A stretch of 64,000 bases of DNA from Schistosoma mansoni. Its lineage: Eukaryota > Platyhelminthes > Trematoda > Strigeidida > Schistosomatidae. The DNA is taken from NCBI RefSeq assembly GCF_000237925.1, contig NW_017385999.1, positions 992,001 through 1,056,000 of the forward strand. Reading direction: 5' to 3'. Below are positions 1 to 12,689 of the stretch, piece by piece (position 1 is the first letter of the stretch; each line of letters opens with the position of its first letter). The translations under genes and the position numbers were made by a program. Under the pieces are notes generated by a model. The model saw nothing but the letters and a program-made list of their open reading frames with translations, ran no database searches and was not told the origin of the DNA.

Positions 1-842
1 AGTCTTGTAGAAGTACTTTGCACTTGGAAGGTGCGAAGCACATGTGATACCGACGGACACTCACTGCCAAGTGTTTAAGTACGGATTGCACGGCTTGGGT
101 ATCATCACACAGTAAGACAATATCATTCGCATACTCAAAATCTAAAAGTCTTTCTCCAAGCAACAGGTTCAAACCACTATTACGTACATTCATCAGTGCT
201 GTTTCCAGAACGTCATAAATATCAAAGTTAAAGAGGAACTGTAGGAGTGAGCAACCCTGCCTGATCCCCACTGCTGGTTGGTTGTATGCCCAGACTATGC
301 CTGAGGTGTCTGTATATAAGGCCGTTAAGATGTTAATAAACTTCTCAAGTATACCCTTCTTCAAAAGACAATCACAGAGAACAGTCCTGTTCAACGAATT
401 GAAGCAGCCCCAATGTCAAGAAACACTACGATTGTTGGTCTGTGATAAGTATGACAGTGTCCTAACATTTGGCGGAGAGTGAAGATATGATCAGTACATC
501 CTCGACCACAACGACAATCAGCCTGCTCCTCGCGAGTCAATCTTTCTCCAGTTTTGGAGAATCCACAAAATATAACGGAAGCAAATGGTTTGGACTCAAT
601 CAGAAGTAGACTTTTACACCGATAGTTGTTACAGAAACGACGTCGACCCTTGTTAAAAATGGGGACAACTATCGACTCATTCCACGATGTTGGAGCACTC
701 TTTAATTGCCAGACGATTGTAAACAACTCAGTCAGTTCCTTAACCAGGAAGTCGCCCTCATCATCTAGGCTTGGAGACTTGTAGCGCTTCAAGAGCTGAA
801 GTTCCTTGTGGACTTTCACCTCGTTAGATGTATGAGTCGTCA
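1..842 (-). mobile_element. Decayed RTE-type (SR2-like) non-LTR reverse transcriptase fragment
   Basis: Read on the minus strand this encodes the middle of a non-LTR reverse transcriptase. In order it shows a VVPIF-KGRRR stretch, a REEQADCR-GRGC-DHIFTLRQML block, a VVFLDI-AA motif, an RQGCSL block and a YAND-IVLL catalytic box (usual form YADD) near 130-160. This arrangement is that of the RTE clade, to which the schistosome SR2 element belongs. The frame breaks near position 403, where one base is missing just after the FLDIGAA motif, and the catalytic box is changed, so the copy is dead. It is cut by the left edge of the window and stops near 842, where an oppositely oriented repeat begins. 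Assignment to RTE is from motif recognition; the exact family is inferred. Confidence 0.8.
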
Positions 843-844
843 CA

Positions 845-1325
845 GGCCATGCTCTCACATGGCCACGTGCATACAACCACTACCAGGAAAGTCCTACACA
901 CTGCCTTCTCGCGGCATGGGTGTTGCTTACGGAATTGAAAGGACGAAAAGCGAATATCCGACGCTTTAACCGAGTTGGTGGATATGGAGGATCCACCTAG
1001 GGGAGTTGGAAAACCCTGATACCAAACCAATGGTGAACAAGGGCTCCAGGATCCTGAGGGAACAAATGGCGTATGAACCAGTTGTTGGTTACCTCCTACC
1101 ATGGGAGTGGACCTCCTAACTTTGTCCCGCTGCCTTGTGGATTAGAACTTTAGATCAAAGGCTCCAGGCGTGGCCCTCTGAGAAAACCACCTACTTCGGT
1201 TTGGGCACCCAGACAGTATTCCAGCCTTCACACAAACCGAATGATTTATGTGTCGCATATCTATCTAGTGTCTCCTTGTAATAATGTTTATGTGTTAAAA
1301 TAATAATAATAATAATAATGATCGA
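845..1325 (+). repeat. Dispersed retroelement-type repeat with (AAT)n tail, copy 1
   Basis: About 480 bp that match, at roughly 80% by eye, the segment at 27820-28300 and end in the same AAT microsatellite tail (1296-1320 here). A 3' simple-repeat tail is typical of RTE-type non-LTR elements and the SINEs they mobilise, so this is probably a 5'-truncated retroposed copy. It carries no intact reading frame. It starts exactly where the opposite-strand RT fragment stops, so one of the two probably landed in the other. Confidence 0.7.
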
Positions 1326-3236
1326 GACATACTACTACCTTAATCATGTAATAAAATCTGTTCCTATTCACAGAAATTCTAATTCAATTTTTTATATTTA
1401 CTAATTTCGACATACTGATAACAATGGTCTTTTTTCTTTAACAGTAATATCAAAATTCTCAGTTTGTCTTGAATTAATCGTCTCAACTGAGTCACTAAGA
1501 AACACGGAACAAAACTAACTTAACTGTAACTAAGGAACCAAGCAAAATTGGATATACTTGAGAAGTACACAGATAAGTAAGAGGATATTTGGATGAAAGT
1601 AGATGCATCACCTCGACACACTTTACTTTATAATCTATTGATAATGTAAAGATCTAATTTATATACATAACGTAGAGTCTATAAATGTTTTCTGTCTATT
1701 TCTGATCATTAGATAAGCATAAAACAACTAACTATCCCAGAATTTTGAGACGTGAAATATGATAAGCATTTCAGTTCTTACCACATCAAATCAATCGACC
1801 GAAATCAGGTCGATGAAAATATGCTCAATATCCTACCATTTTGTTTTTTTTTCTCAAATATACGTTTCACGGTCCAATTATCTGAACACTTCTTATTACG
1901 TAATCTTATAATTTTTATGAATGTTATTTCAGTGTATGTATTTTTCTAATCATTGGCCTATTTCCCATTACGTAACATTGATCCAAGCCTTTATTATTCT
2001 TATCACAACTAGTACACCTGTCACCACACTACCACTTTTCACTTATTATGTTTATTTATGTGATATATTCCACTGTTATCACTGAACCATAAACTACCTT
2101 GATTGGTTTAATAATTTCGTATATGCATATAAACATTACTGTATATCAGAGTAAAGCCTGATGAGGATCTAATCGAAAACAATATTGTTCGCTTGTATAT
2201 GTTGTTCTAAATCAAAATATGGGAATTTTTCAAATTTTGATATCGTACAGTCGAACAGTATACTACACACCGTTATTCCTAAACATGAAGGGAAGTAGTT
2301 CGTCAGGAACTCCTACTTAATCTAGCTAAACGTTGGTGATAAATTCAATTCAATATTCTCCATTCACTAAATTATTACAGCTTATACGGAAGGTAACACT
2401 ACTCGGATGAACAAATAGAATGATTTGCTTAGGCGACTAAATATTTGAAGCTCTGACCTAAGGAATTAGTCCACATAGTAGTGGAGCCACGTTAGAGATT
2501 CATTTCAGTGGGGGCTAATGACCAGAATAAGTGAATTACACATGTTTCTCCACGTTTGTGTGCAATAGTACCCCAGAAACAAACTTCTGATCTCACAGGA
2601 GACATCACGTACCTACAGGCTCAACACAAATCCCAAACCTAAGCGTTTTCTCTTAAACCTTTGTGCTGAAATATCAACACACGAAGAGTAAAACTTAGCT
2701 GAGATAGGATACTAATCCCAGGTTGTGTGAAAACATTACGAAAGGGTAATTGGAATTTATTCATCCTTAGCTTTACCAGGGTATTCGAAACCTAAGACTG
2801 GGAGTTGAGTTGAAAGTTTTTTACTTGGTGTGATGCTGTTTTCTTAATCATAAAAATTCGTGCAATAGTAAACAACAGCTGGTAAATTGTCATCTTTCAA
2901 CAAACATTTTCAGCCTAAAAAATTTATTTAGGAGCAAGTAGAATCTAAATTATATTTACTCGAAGTCATTTGAAGAAGTATATAGACTCATCCTTCTTTT
3001 GAACCAGTAATCCCCTACCCACTAAAAATTTCATCATATAGTCATATTTAACTCAAGCACTTAGCAATAAGGCACAGACCTTGAAAAAAGGTAATTTAAA
3101 CTACGTTTTAATATTTTCTTTTATATAATATCACTGATATTGTAGTGAACGAGAACATAAGTAGGGACAACCGAATGTATTTGGACACAAAATTACAGAA
3201 TTTTTTAGTGAAATTTGAGAACTATACAGTAAATAC
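1326..3236. other. AT-rich stretch without recognised gene
   Basis: No frame on either strand resembles a known protein. If the candidate minus-strand gene at 3237-11854 is real, its last exon or exons should lie here or beyond the left edge, because the exon at 3237-3423 ends in an open phase. I could not pick one out. Confidence 0.5.
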
Positions 3237-6200
3237 TTTGCTAACAAAATGTCGATCAATTGTTTTAGACTTGACTGTTCCTTCGTCTCCAAACCAATCA
3301 TTCTCTGTCCTTGTTCTCTTCTCTTCGATCTTCTTAACCTTTTGCCGCTAGGTATTTCACTTTCAATTGATGACAAATATGACTTATATCTTTCGATATC
3401 AGTAGCACACACCACAATATCAGCTCGAAAGTATAGTTAACCTTAAGGATAGATTTTAATTGAAGCTAATTAATATACAAACCAATACTTATTGTGGAGC
3501 CAAATAGTAAACTAAAAGATCAATTCCGCTAGATGAACTATGATCATAACTTTAAAATGTCACATGATTTTGTATAGAAGAAATAAATAACTGTTAACTT
3601 ATTAATCATAACTCATTGATATGATACTCATATTATTTAAAATTTTATCTTCAGTACGAATGTGTTAATTAAGGATTGTTGAATCGATTACCAAAACAAT
3701 TTGTCTGTGGTAAATTTATACATGACTATTCCAAAATGTTAGCCATAAGAAACCGATCCTGTAAACCTTATAACTTTATGATAAAAGTTTCAATAAGGAA
3801 AAAGAATCTTGATATGTGGTAATGAAAGTAAAATATGACTTATCACTGAGTGTGTTGAACTAAGTACAGCCTGTTATTGATTTCTACTCCAGACTCATTA
3901 AGAGTGAGTACTTGTAATTGTGTTGAATGAAGTATTATCTAGTCGATACTCTCGTTCTCTAATCTGAGTCCTGAATCCTAAATTTGATGCAATGTGACTA
4001 GTCTCATTGTCGTAATACACCTGAGGGAGAAATATATTTTAAACTATCCGTTACATTAAATCTATATCTTCAGGTCTGGAAAGAATATATATTGGTGAAA
4101 TATAACTTAACAGAAACAATAGATAAGTTAAAAGTTCAGAATCTTAGTCATTCCCATGAAGTGAAAGCGAACAAAAACAACTCTTAACATACAAGCATAT
4201 GCATATACGCTATCTACCACGTAGCTGAATTGCGGACGTCCGTTGCCTATAGATCGTGTCACATCGGATAGCCTAAACTTTTTTCTCAGCATGCAGACAA
4301 CAATCGGGCACCAAGCTTTTAGCTTTTGTGATAACAGAATTATAGAATCAGAACCCAACAACTGACAATCCAACTCTAATCACATGGTGGGCTTTTTTAT
4401 AATCTGTATGTGAAATAATAAGAACCAGGTATTAACGCTAACACAAATAAGGATTTAATGCAACTGTTAGATACCGGAAAAGCTACTGCATAAAGACAGT
4501 TCAGTGATAATTAGCCTAAGAATAACAATATGGAAAACCGAACTTAGAGGAAGGCACTCATTGGTTAAAAAACAGACAATTACGCCGAAAACTATTGAAT
4601 AAACAGTCTCAAAGACCTTGAAGTATATACGTTTGTTTAGGGAAATGGTTAGGCCTAAGCAATTACTAGAGAAAGAAGCGAAATAGCCAGGATTCATAGT
4701 TCTATAATCAGAGCGCTAATTCCACAAAACAATAATAATAGGTTAGATCGACAAGTGGTTGGGACATTAATACTTCCCTGAACATTGAATTTCAGCTTGA
4801 ACAGAATTAATATCCAGCATGGCACTACTGTACCATAATACGAACTGCTGAATTCCTTGATTGCTGGTCCAAGTTGACGACGTTCTGGTTACAGTCGTGT
4901 AAACGAATTAAATTGGTGATTGAACACATTAGATCATATTAGTTTAAGTTGTCAGTGGCACAGATTGTCTTTTTTCCCATAAACCGTCAGCACTTTGTCA
5001 TTCAACAACTTTTATTCCGCTTTTTTAACAATACACCTACGATTTTTATTTACTATCCTGATTATGAAGAGTGATATTCCAAACCGCACAACGTTTACTT
5101 TTCTGTTACATGTAGTAGTAGTCACATAGAGTACAAGGTTTCGAATATTTTTTAAAATACACTGAAATGAACAGTTGGATAGCACCTTTAGTACCGTCTT
5201 ATAAAATGCTTGTAATTTATAGTTACGCACAGAAACCTACACATTTTTAGAGTTTCAGTTCGATTACTGATATTACAAAAAATAAACAAACTGAATTTCT
5301 TTATTATTTTATAATCGTGGTGATTTTTCGGTACGCACAGAATTTGACCAAGTAAAACATGTTTTTAATGTTCCATAAAACGTATTTGTATTATTCATAA
5401 ATGAGATTGTATACACACTAAATAAATAAAGAACACAGGGAACTCATCAATATCTTTCAACCAAGGTAGATAAAATTTCAAAGCAAACAAACATATATAT
5501 GTGCGAAATGCAACAAATTACAAAAAGCAAACACCAAAATAAACGAAAGGAATGAGATAATACTTGTCTGAATATATATTTAGTCAGATGTACAAGAATG
5601 TGTATAAATGCGGTGCTTCAGTTTAGGGTAGAAAAAGAAAAGGTAAATAAGGCACAGATGAAGGCTTATGTGTGTGGATAATCAAAATGAGACAAAAACA
5701 GGGAGAGTGACTGGCAAGAAGATTGGATAGCAAACTCTTAAAGAGAATATAGAAATAAATAAAGGAACGTCCGAAAACAATAAACAAATAAAATTATTCA
5801 CAGAAATAATACATCTTCACACAACTCTATAAGATAGTATTATTTATAAATTGAGTGGGTGTGTGTGGATATACGTGAAAAACGTTGACTGGCATAATTG
5901 TTAAACAAAGCAGGGAAAAAATAAATCAGAAAAATAAACAAACATGTATGTTGTCAGCAGTTGGTAGTTAAAGTGAATAAGAATATCAAATGCAAGTAAG
6001 TATAATCCTATGAATAAGGTTATCACAATGGTTGAGTAATACGAGGATAAGACAATAAAGTACTCTAAAATATAGTAAAGATTTAAAAGCACTAATTTGA
6101 CCTGCTACAAAATATTATATATATATAAATCATATCTAACCAGTAAGTAACTTAATGTTTCGATAAAAATTTAATGGAATTATAGAAATCATGAAACTTG

Positions 6201-9200
6201 TACTAAATGAACAGTCGCTGACAAGTAAGGGAACGTTTCCTTAAGGAAAAAAGTCACAATGTCAATGAAAGTAGAAAATCAAGTGTTCTACGAAAAATAG
6301 GTACACTAGATGAAGGAATAATCGAGCCAAAAACAGTGCTTTACATAAACTGAATAAAGAAAGGGATAATGGAAACAGCAGAAAAATAAAAAGCAAGAAT
6401 GACGTGACAAGGATGAAGTCATTTTGTAAATCTGGATAAACTTTGCAAACATCTAGAGATCGTGAAGATGATATCTCTCTTTTATATTAGTTATATTATT
6501 AAATCAATAACAAAGGTTTCCCTGGTTTTCCGACATCTGATCGGATTAAGGTATCAGTTGTGCATTTCTTGTTCGGCTTTACCTTCTTTTTATCCAATGA
6601 TACATAAGTAACAAACCTGATAAATAAAATTGAACCATTTGACAGTATTACCAAACTTATAACTATACAAAAGAATGATGCAGATCAACACTTCATAAAA
6701 ATTAGTTAAGGAAAGGTGACACTCAGCGTTTAAATTGCATTTTGTATACATACATACATGAATACTAAGAGATTTATTGATACGATTTCAAAAACGTGAA
6801 AGGCATGAAGAGCGCCTATAGAACTCGAACAATCACATAACATCATGTGCAAACCATTCTAAAAAAGACTTGGTACATTATTATTTGGTTGGATTCTTTA
6901 GAAAATTACGATACCATAAAATGATATACAGAAAACGAGACACATGAGGCTCTGAAAAAATAATAAACCGAAAGTGCGCTAGAAAATAAAGAGGATCACA
7001 AAGCTGTGATCGAGAATCTGAAATCTGCGCATATCTTCTATTTTCTAAGAAAATAGATTATTTCTCATTTTAAGTATTTGAATTCTAACTAGTAAATCAC
7101 ATGTTATATCTATTAGGACTTCGGTAATCACGTAATACCATTATCCCTCATGTAGTAGACGTGGTTTATCACACTATTCCATTTTCTGTATATTCCTGAA
7201 TATGTTTGCTTAAAAGACAATTAATGTTGGGTAACGTAATCAGCAAATGATTTTCACCGTCCCACCAAGTTATAAACAAGATGACTAATGAACGTTGATA
7301 TCGTTTAGACTCATTGTGAGTGAATATGTTGACTGGTAGAAGCCAACAACAGATATTTAAGCAGACATCACCAATGTTTCGTTAGATTACCATTTATTTG
7401 AAACATGATAAGAGATGACGTCTACCGAATTCGCACAGACGAACTGACTACCAACAACATTTACAAACCATTATAGTTGGTGAAAACATTAGATTCAAAT
7501 ATCTAACATTTCACTAATTTAAATATTCCCACAAGATATTGCTAAAACGAAAAAGATATCTAGGCGAATAACTGTTTCCAATGACTTTTTCTCCAGATGG
7601 AACAATTATAAATTCATGAAGATTATGTTACGATAAACAATGTATCAAGATATACATATAACAGGATTTAAAATGCTTACCTAAGCAAAACCATGACATA
7701 TTAGCGACTGCGACTAACGGATCTAAAGCAATTATTGCTCTGCAAATACTACGCAATGCACTCTTGAAAGCAAAAAATGCCAGACGAGTGTGACGATTAA
7801 ACTCATCTTTTGGTGGATTTTCCCCTGTAGGACATTCAGTTGTCGATGAATAAGTGGCCCCAGAACTTTGCTTATAAGATTGAGAATGGTCATGAACGTT
7901 TTGTGAATGATATGGAGAAGTCAATGAACTTGGAGTAGTGGTAATATAATTAATCTTCCATCGCTCATGAAGTACTTTTGACAATAACCATAATTTACAA
8001 TCATATGGAAGGAACGGTAATAAAATTCCAAATAAACAAACAATCAAACTTAGAATAAATAAGGAATTATAAAGTAGATTATGAAGCAGAATGATGCTTG
8101 TTCTGGAGTTTTCTGATTGACTATCACTGGTGCCACGACAGATTGTTAACGTACCTGCAAAAAAAGATTAAAACAAAGTTACTTCATGTACGAAAGTAAA
8201 TGATAAGATACTAACAGGGCTACTTTAGATAGGACATTTCCTTAGAGGTAGCACAAAACGGGAGCTGATAACTGAATACAAATTATAAATTAGCTGTTTT
8301 CCATGGGCGGGAATGAACAGATGAGAACCTTTAGTTTAAACAGGATTAGAGTCACCACTGGAAAAAGAATAAAATTACCAATTACATAAATGTTACAAAA
8401 CTCTACTATATTATGACTATCGATGTAACGAAGGGCACCCATTGAGTCATTGAAGATGCACATTGATTTGACCCAGAGCGGAGGTCTTCCCTTCACATAA
8501 CTTCAAATTATGGGTCGACTAAAAAATATAGTCCGAAGTTCAGCCGAATGGAACGTTTTCCTTGGTGATCTTGAAAGTTTTTTTCCAGCTGCAGTGTCTC
8601 CTTAAAACTGAGTATCCATGAAGAGTCTTCTTTGGTGCTATGAATACTTACGTTGTTTTGCTTTCACATTTTTCTTAGTGAATCAAGGTGGATATCCATT
8701 GTTGATCAGTATCTACTGTAGTTTATCAAGTTCAATATCGATTGTATTCTCGGTACAGATGCGTATAACCCTCAAACAGAAAGAATGGATCAGGTCTCTT
8801 TTTTGCTTCAGTGGGACTTCTGAAAATTTGTGTACTGACCACACCATGCTGGCTTTCTATATGTCAATCTTTGAAGGGAACAGTCAGGTCTCCTTCTTAC
8901 CGAAGCATCTAAGAAGTAGAATTCCGAATCCGACTCTGATTTCATCGTGAACTTAATTGATTGATGGCAGTTGTTGAACGCGTCCAAGATGTTGACGTTG
9001 ATAGTTTTGTCACAAATAACGAGTGTCATCTAAGTATGTTTGGTGTACACAACTTTCAATTATTAGCCTAAGTATGTTTCCGAGATTGGCAATGAAAAAG
9101 TCAGCTAGAAGTGGGCTGACTATTGAGTTCATAGCTACGCTGTCAGTCTGTCCATAGAATTCATTGTTAAACTTAAATTGGACGTTGAGAGTAAATCAAA

Positions 9201-11854
9201 AAAAGTATTTCCTTCAAGTGATAGCGGAACATCAACGTCGAGTTTGTTGTTTTCGATATAATCACATAGTAGGTGAATTATTTCTGTTAGAGAGATATCT
9301 AGTGACGTCACCTTTCCGGGTAGGTTGACACGATATTGGATTAACAAAACCAAACGAGTCAGCAGTTGTGTATCGATTGAGTTGATTTCTGACCGGTCGT
9401 AGAATTTCCACTAGCCATTTGACCATGGCATGATGTGGAGAGTTATATCTAGTATGGGAAGTAGAGGGGTATCCTTATTTGCTTCAGGAAGGCCGTATAA
9501 TTGTGGAATAATGGGTCCAGTTGGTCTGTTTTTCACAGATCTTTCATTTCCCTAAGGATTTTAATTGATTTCCGCTCACTTTGATCTGTAGCATCTCTCT
9601 GAACTTTTTCTTTAGGGAATTTGTTCGCATTAGAGAGGATGCAGAACACTTGAAATATAGTCCCTTCGATTCATTATAACTGCCAGGACCTTTGTCTGGA
9701 CGACTTAACGCTATATCTTTGTTTCTCAATAGGTCCAATAGTTGGAATTTCTTCTCTAGAAAGTAGTCTAGTTGTTGACCTTGTATTGGTATATTGATTA
9801 CGACAATTCACAATGTTTAATTTTCAAGTTCAATTTCTTTGTTGTATAAAGGGATAAGGCCTAAGTTTGGTGGGTCAGGCTTTCAAACTGAATTTTTGTG
9901 CTAAGCTCAATGACATTTGTAGAAACATCACAGAATTTCGGACCTAATAAGTGTTTGCAATTGAATTATGGACAAATTGATATTAGAGTACTTAACGACG
10001 TATTTCTCAGGCATTTCTAGAAAGGAATTGTGCAGCTCCATTGGTTTTAGACTTTTCAGAGACTTCACATATGTCAGCAATATTTTTACAATACCTGTTA
10101 GATGCATTTATATTCTAGCCAAGACGAAGTGAGAATGAATAAAATAAACTAGTCACCGATAAGTGATTAGACTTCCAGAAAACGTCTAGCTGATAGATTT
10201 TATAGATTATGCTACTGAGTAAAATTGAAGTATAAGCTTTCATAAAAATACAACCAATTAATCCTAATAGCTAAATACTCTGTACGTCAATAGAGTACAT
10301 TATTTGTCCTAACTTAATATCTGACACGAAGTCAGGAAACTGAATATTGGAATAAATATACATTGTACTATATAAGCAAATACCAAACACCTAGACAGAT
10401 AGTGTACAAGTACATAAGAAAACAAAGGTAATTTATTCATAATTTTAAATATTTACTTGAATTCGATCTATTTTTATGTGCTTTGACTGTAGAGAATACG
10501 TTGGAGAGACCCACACATTTCGTACGATCCAATGATGAGTATGTTTTAGAGGCAATAGGGCGCTTTTCTGACCCAATAAGGCTTCCAAAAGCTCGTGATA
10601 AAGATGCTGTTCTTAAGCTTGAGGTAGACAAACCAACATCATGATAACGACTGGGCCAGGTGCTGCATGAGTCTGAATCTTGAATGGCAACATTATGAGA
10701 CGGGTTACGTGCAATAGTTGAACATATATAGTGCTCGCCTAAAAAGAAGCAAGAATGCAAATCATGACTAATAGAAATAAGTATAAATTTTACCTAATGA
10801 AATCTTCGTTACTTCCTTTTTAAACCAAAAACAATGGAGAAACAGCAAATAACGGTAATCAAGCCAGAAAATTAATGGTTTTAAGTATCTTGAAAGACAT
10901 TGATAAATCTGTCTGAACATAAATCCAACCTATTAGTTGACTAGAGTGAAATAGATGAAAGTGAACGGCACTGACGATAATGTATTCAACCCTGATATCT
11001 CTCTAGAACCGATGAAACAAATCCCCTTATCGCAGATCCTTTAAGTACGTCTTAGCCTATCTGTAACCCAAGGTGGATTCATCACAGAGCACTGAATGCT
11101 CACAAGCCCAGAATCGATTATATGTCAGCTGACTACAGAATCTCCTATTCAGTCTACAGCTAATGTAACTCTTTACCCCAGTATGTGGTTAGGGTTTCAC
11201 TAGGCGATGGATTCAAATAAAAGTTCAAGTAACTGAGAGATCCCCATCGCCAGGAATAACACATACCATCCAGCCTTGTTTTTTCCAAACTCAGATGGGG
11301 ATTAAAGGCTAATGAAAGCACTAGGACTTTGAAAAACGCCAGCTGGACTAGTTTGTCAAATAGTCATCCAACTGAACTAGGGAAGTCGCAAACATCTAAG
11401 ACCAGTGAAGACAGTTTGGAGTATTTGACCACACCAGATATGGAGAAAACAAACTACTGTTTACGGAAACCTACAAAAAGCGGAGCCATCGTATGAATCG
11501 AAAAACTGGATCTTGAAAAAGTCCTTTGTATCATCCGTTATTGAAACTCCGGAAACTGAAATATCTCTGAAGAAAATAGTCAAGTGAAACTGACAGAATT
11601 ACGTTTCAACAAATTCACCAGACTTTAAAACGCCCTTGCATACTGATAGTAAATACTTGGAACGTGCTGTAGATAAAACTGAGTATTCAGTGATACAATC
11701 TTAAAAGACTCCTGAATTTACCTTTGAAGCGTAGTATTCTTGCTGATTTATTAACAATCAACACTTGGCATGTGTTGCAAGTGCCTTCAGTTGAATAGTG
11801 AAAAAATATGTTTGATGGCTTAACGAGGACTTCCTTGCTTGGATCCAGCGACAT
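3237..11854 (-). CDS. Candidate multi-exon membrane protein gene with an MSP-like N-terminus (partial)
   Basis: Four minus-strand blocks read like exons and join in phase. Exon A is 11854-11722: an ATG followed by 44 residues with an MSP/VAP-like start (LDPSKEVLVKPS, then VLIVNKSARILRFK) and a GTAAAT donor. Exon B is 10738-10457, after TTCTTTTTAG, and is Ser-rich. Exon C is 8154-7681, between TTTTTTTGCAG and GTAAGC; it has a strongly hydrophobic membrane segment (LFILSLIVCLFGILLPFLP) and a second weaker one near its end. Exon D is 3423-3237, basic and helical, with a GTATTT donor. All three junctions are phase 1 to phase 1, as a single gene requires. The second half of the MSP domain is missing, so an exon may have been overlooked between A and B, or A may be separate. 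No stop or final exon was found. The product family is not recognised; a MOSPD- or VAP-like tail-anchored protein is one guess. A Penelope-like element lies in the B-C intron. Confidence 0.42.
3424..7680. other. AT-rich stretch, probable large intron
   Basis: It lies between candidate exons C and D. There are many short A/T runs and no frame with protein-like composition on either strand. I recognise no repeat family in it. Confidence 0.45.
8155..8659. other. Non-coding stretch next to candidate exon C
   Basis: Upstream side of exon C, with its pyrimidine-rich acceptor at the low end. Nothing else was recognised before the Penelope-like fragment begins. Confidence 0.4.
8660..10060 (-). mobile_element. 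Decayed Penelope-like element (RT region), copy 1
   Basis: Minus-strand pieces in shifting frames give, from high to low coordinates: an N-terminal region with LGPKF-like and YQYTNT stretches (about 9950-9780); a LSRPDKG box (about 9700-9670); a MNSIVSPLLADFF block (about 9135-9090); a YLDDT catalytic box (about 9024-9038); and a C-terminal SEFYFLDASVRRRPDCSLQR / YRKPAW-GQYTNFQ block (about 8960-8810) continuing to about 8670. This order, with an RKP-W--QY motif after the catalytic box, is characteristic of Penelope-like elements. There are many stops and frameshifts and no GIY-YIG domain was seen, so the copy is dead and truncated at its 3' end. It lies in the probable B-C intron of the candidate minus-strand gene. 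Confidence 0.8.
10061..10456. other. Non-coding stretch
   Basis: AT-rich sequence between the Penelope-like fragment and candidate exon B. No recognised feature. Confidence 0.4.
10739..11721. other. Stretch between candidate exons A and B
   Basis: It is read as an intron. I looked here for an exon carrying the second half of the MSP-like domain and found none in any minus frame. It has no other recognised content. Confidence 0.4.
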
Positions 11855-12689
11855 AACGAGTTTTACAAGACAAATAGCTGGATAAAAGTCCGTCACATCC
11901 TCACTTGAATATTTGCCGTGACGTTAAGAATTATATTGTATACATGACCGTTCAAATTTCAGTCTTTGAGGATAAGGTTAAAAGACCGATTGATCTGGAT
12001 TATTCCTAACGGTATATTTTTGCCGTAAGTGTGGCCCAATCTGTTCGACTGGTGACTTTATTTGAGTTCACATTCGGCTATAGAGTAAAAATAACACGCT
12101 TGATATTATATATTAATGTAACTGATATGAGTTGAACAGAGATGACTACTGTAGAATCTGAAAACCCTTTGGATATTAGGCTACTGACGGCGGGAATGGA
12201 GCATGCATGTATCAGAGCCCACATATTTTGATTAAAATCAGTGATCTTTGTTAAAATCATTTGTAATCATTCATACGGTCGAGGATATTGCCTATTTAAA
12301 TGTTCTCCACCCGTTAAAAAAATGGGGATTATGCTGTTTTGTCATTCACGTTTGAAGCCTGTAAAGTAATGTGCGATTTTGGTTTAACCTCGTCTAAATG
12401 TGCTGGGTGCAAAAATATCGGCCATGAAGGAATTCCCTGTAACAACGGGCTCGTCAGTAAATACTAGACCATTAATTGAAGAAGCATGGTCCGTGCCTAA
12501 ATGTAGGCTTAGCTTAGTTACGTCTCCGTTTATAACGATCTCAGTATCACTTGCATCGAATGACTGTCCACCACGGATAACTAAACAGGTCAAGAAACAG
12601 CTTAAGCGTGGGGAAAGGCATTGCAGTATGTTTATCTCTACGGTCACTGAACAATACAGATCCACTTACTGTGGGACTAGGGACGCTTG
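11855..12689. other. Region upstream of the candidate gene, unassigned
   Basis: It would hold the promoter of the minus-strand candidate gene and, above 12380, possibly decayed upstream sequence of the CR1-like element that follows. Frames of 90-100 residues run on both strands at 12384-12699 but neither resembles a known protein. Confidence 0.35.

Noticed and set aside
391-876. Intact 161-residue gene on the minus strand
   Set aside because: It is part of a frameshifted RTE reverse transcriptase, and its upstream end reads into a different repeat.
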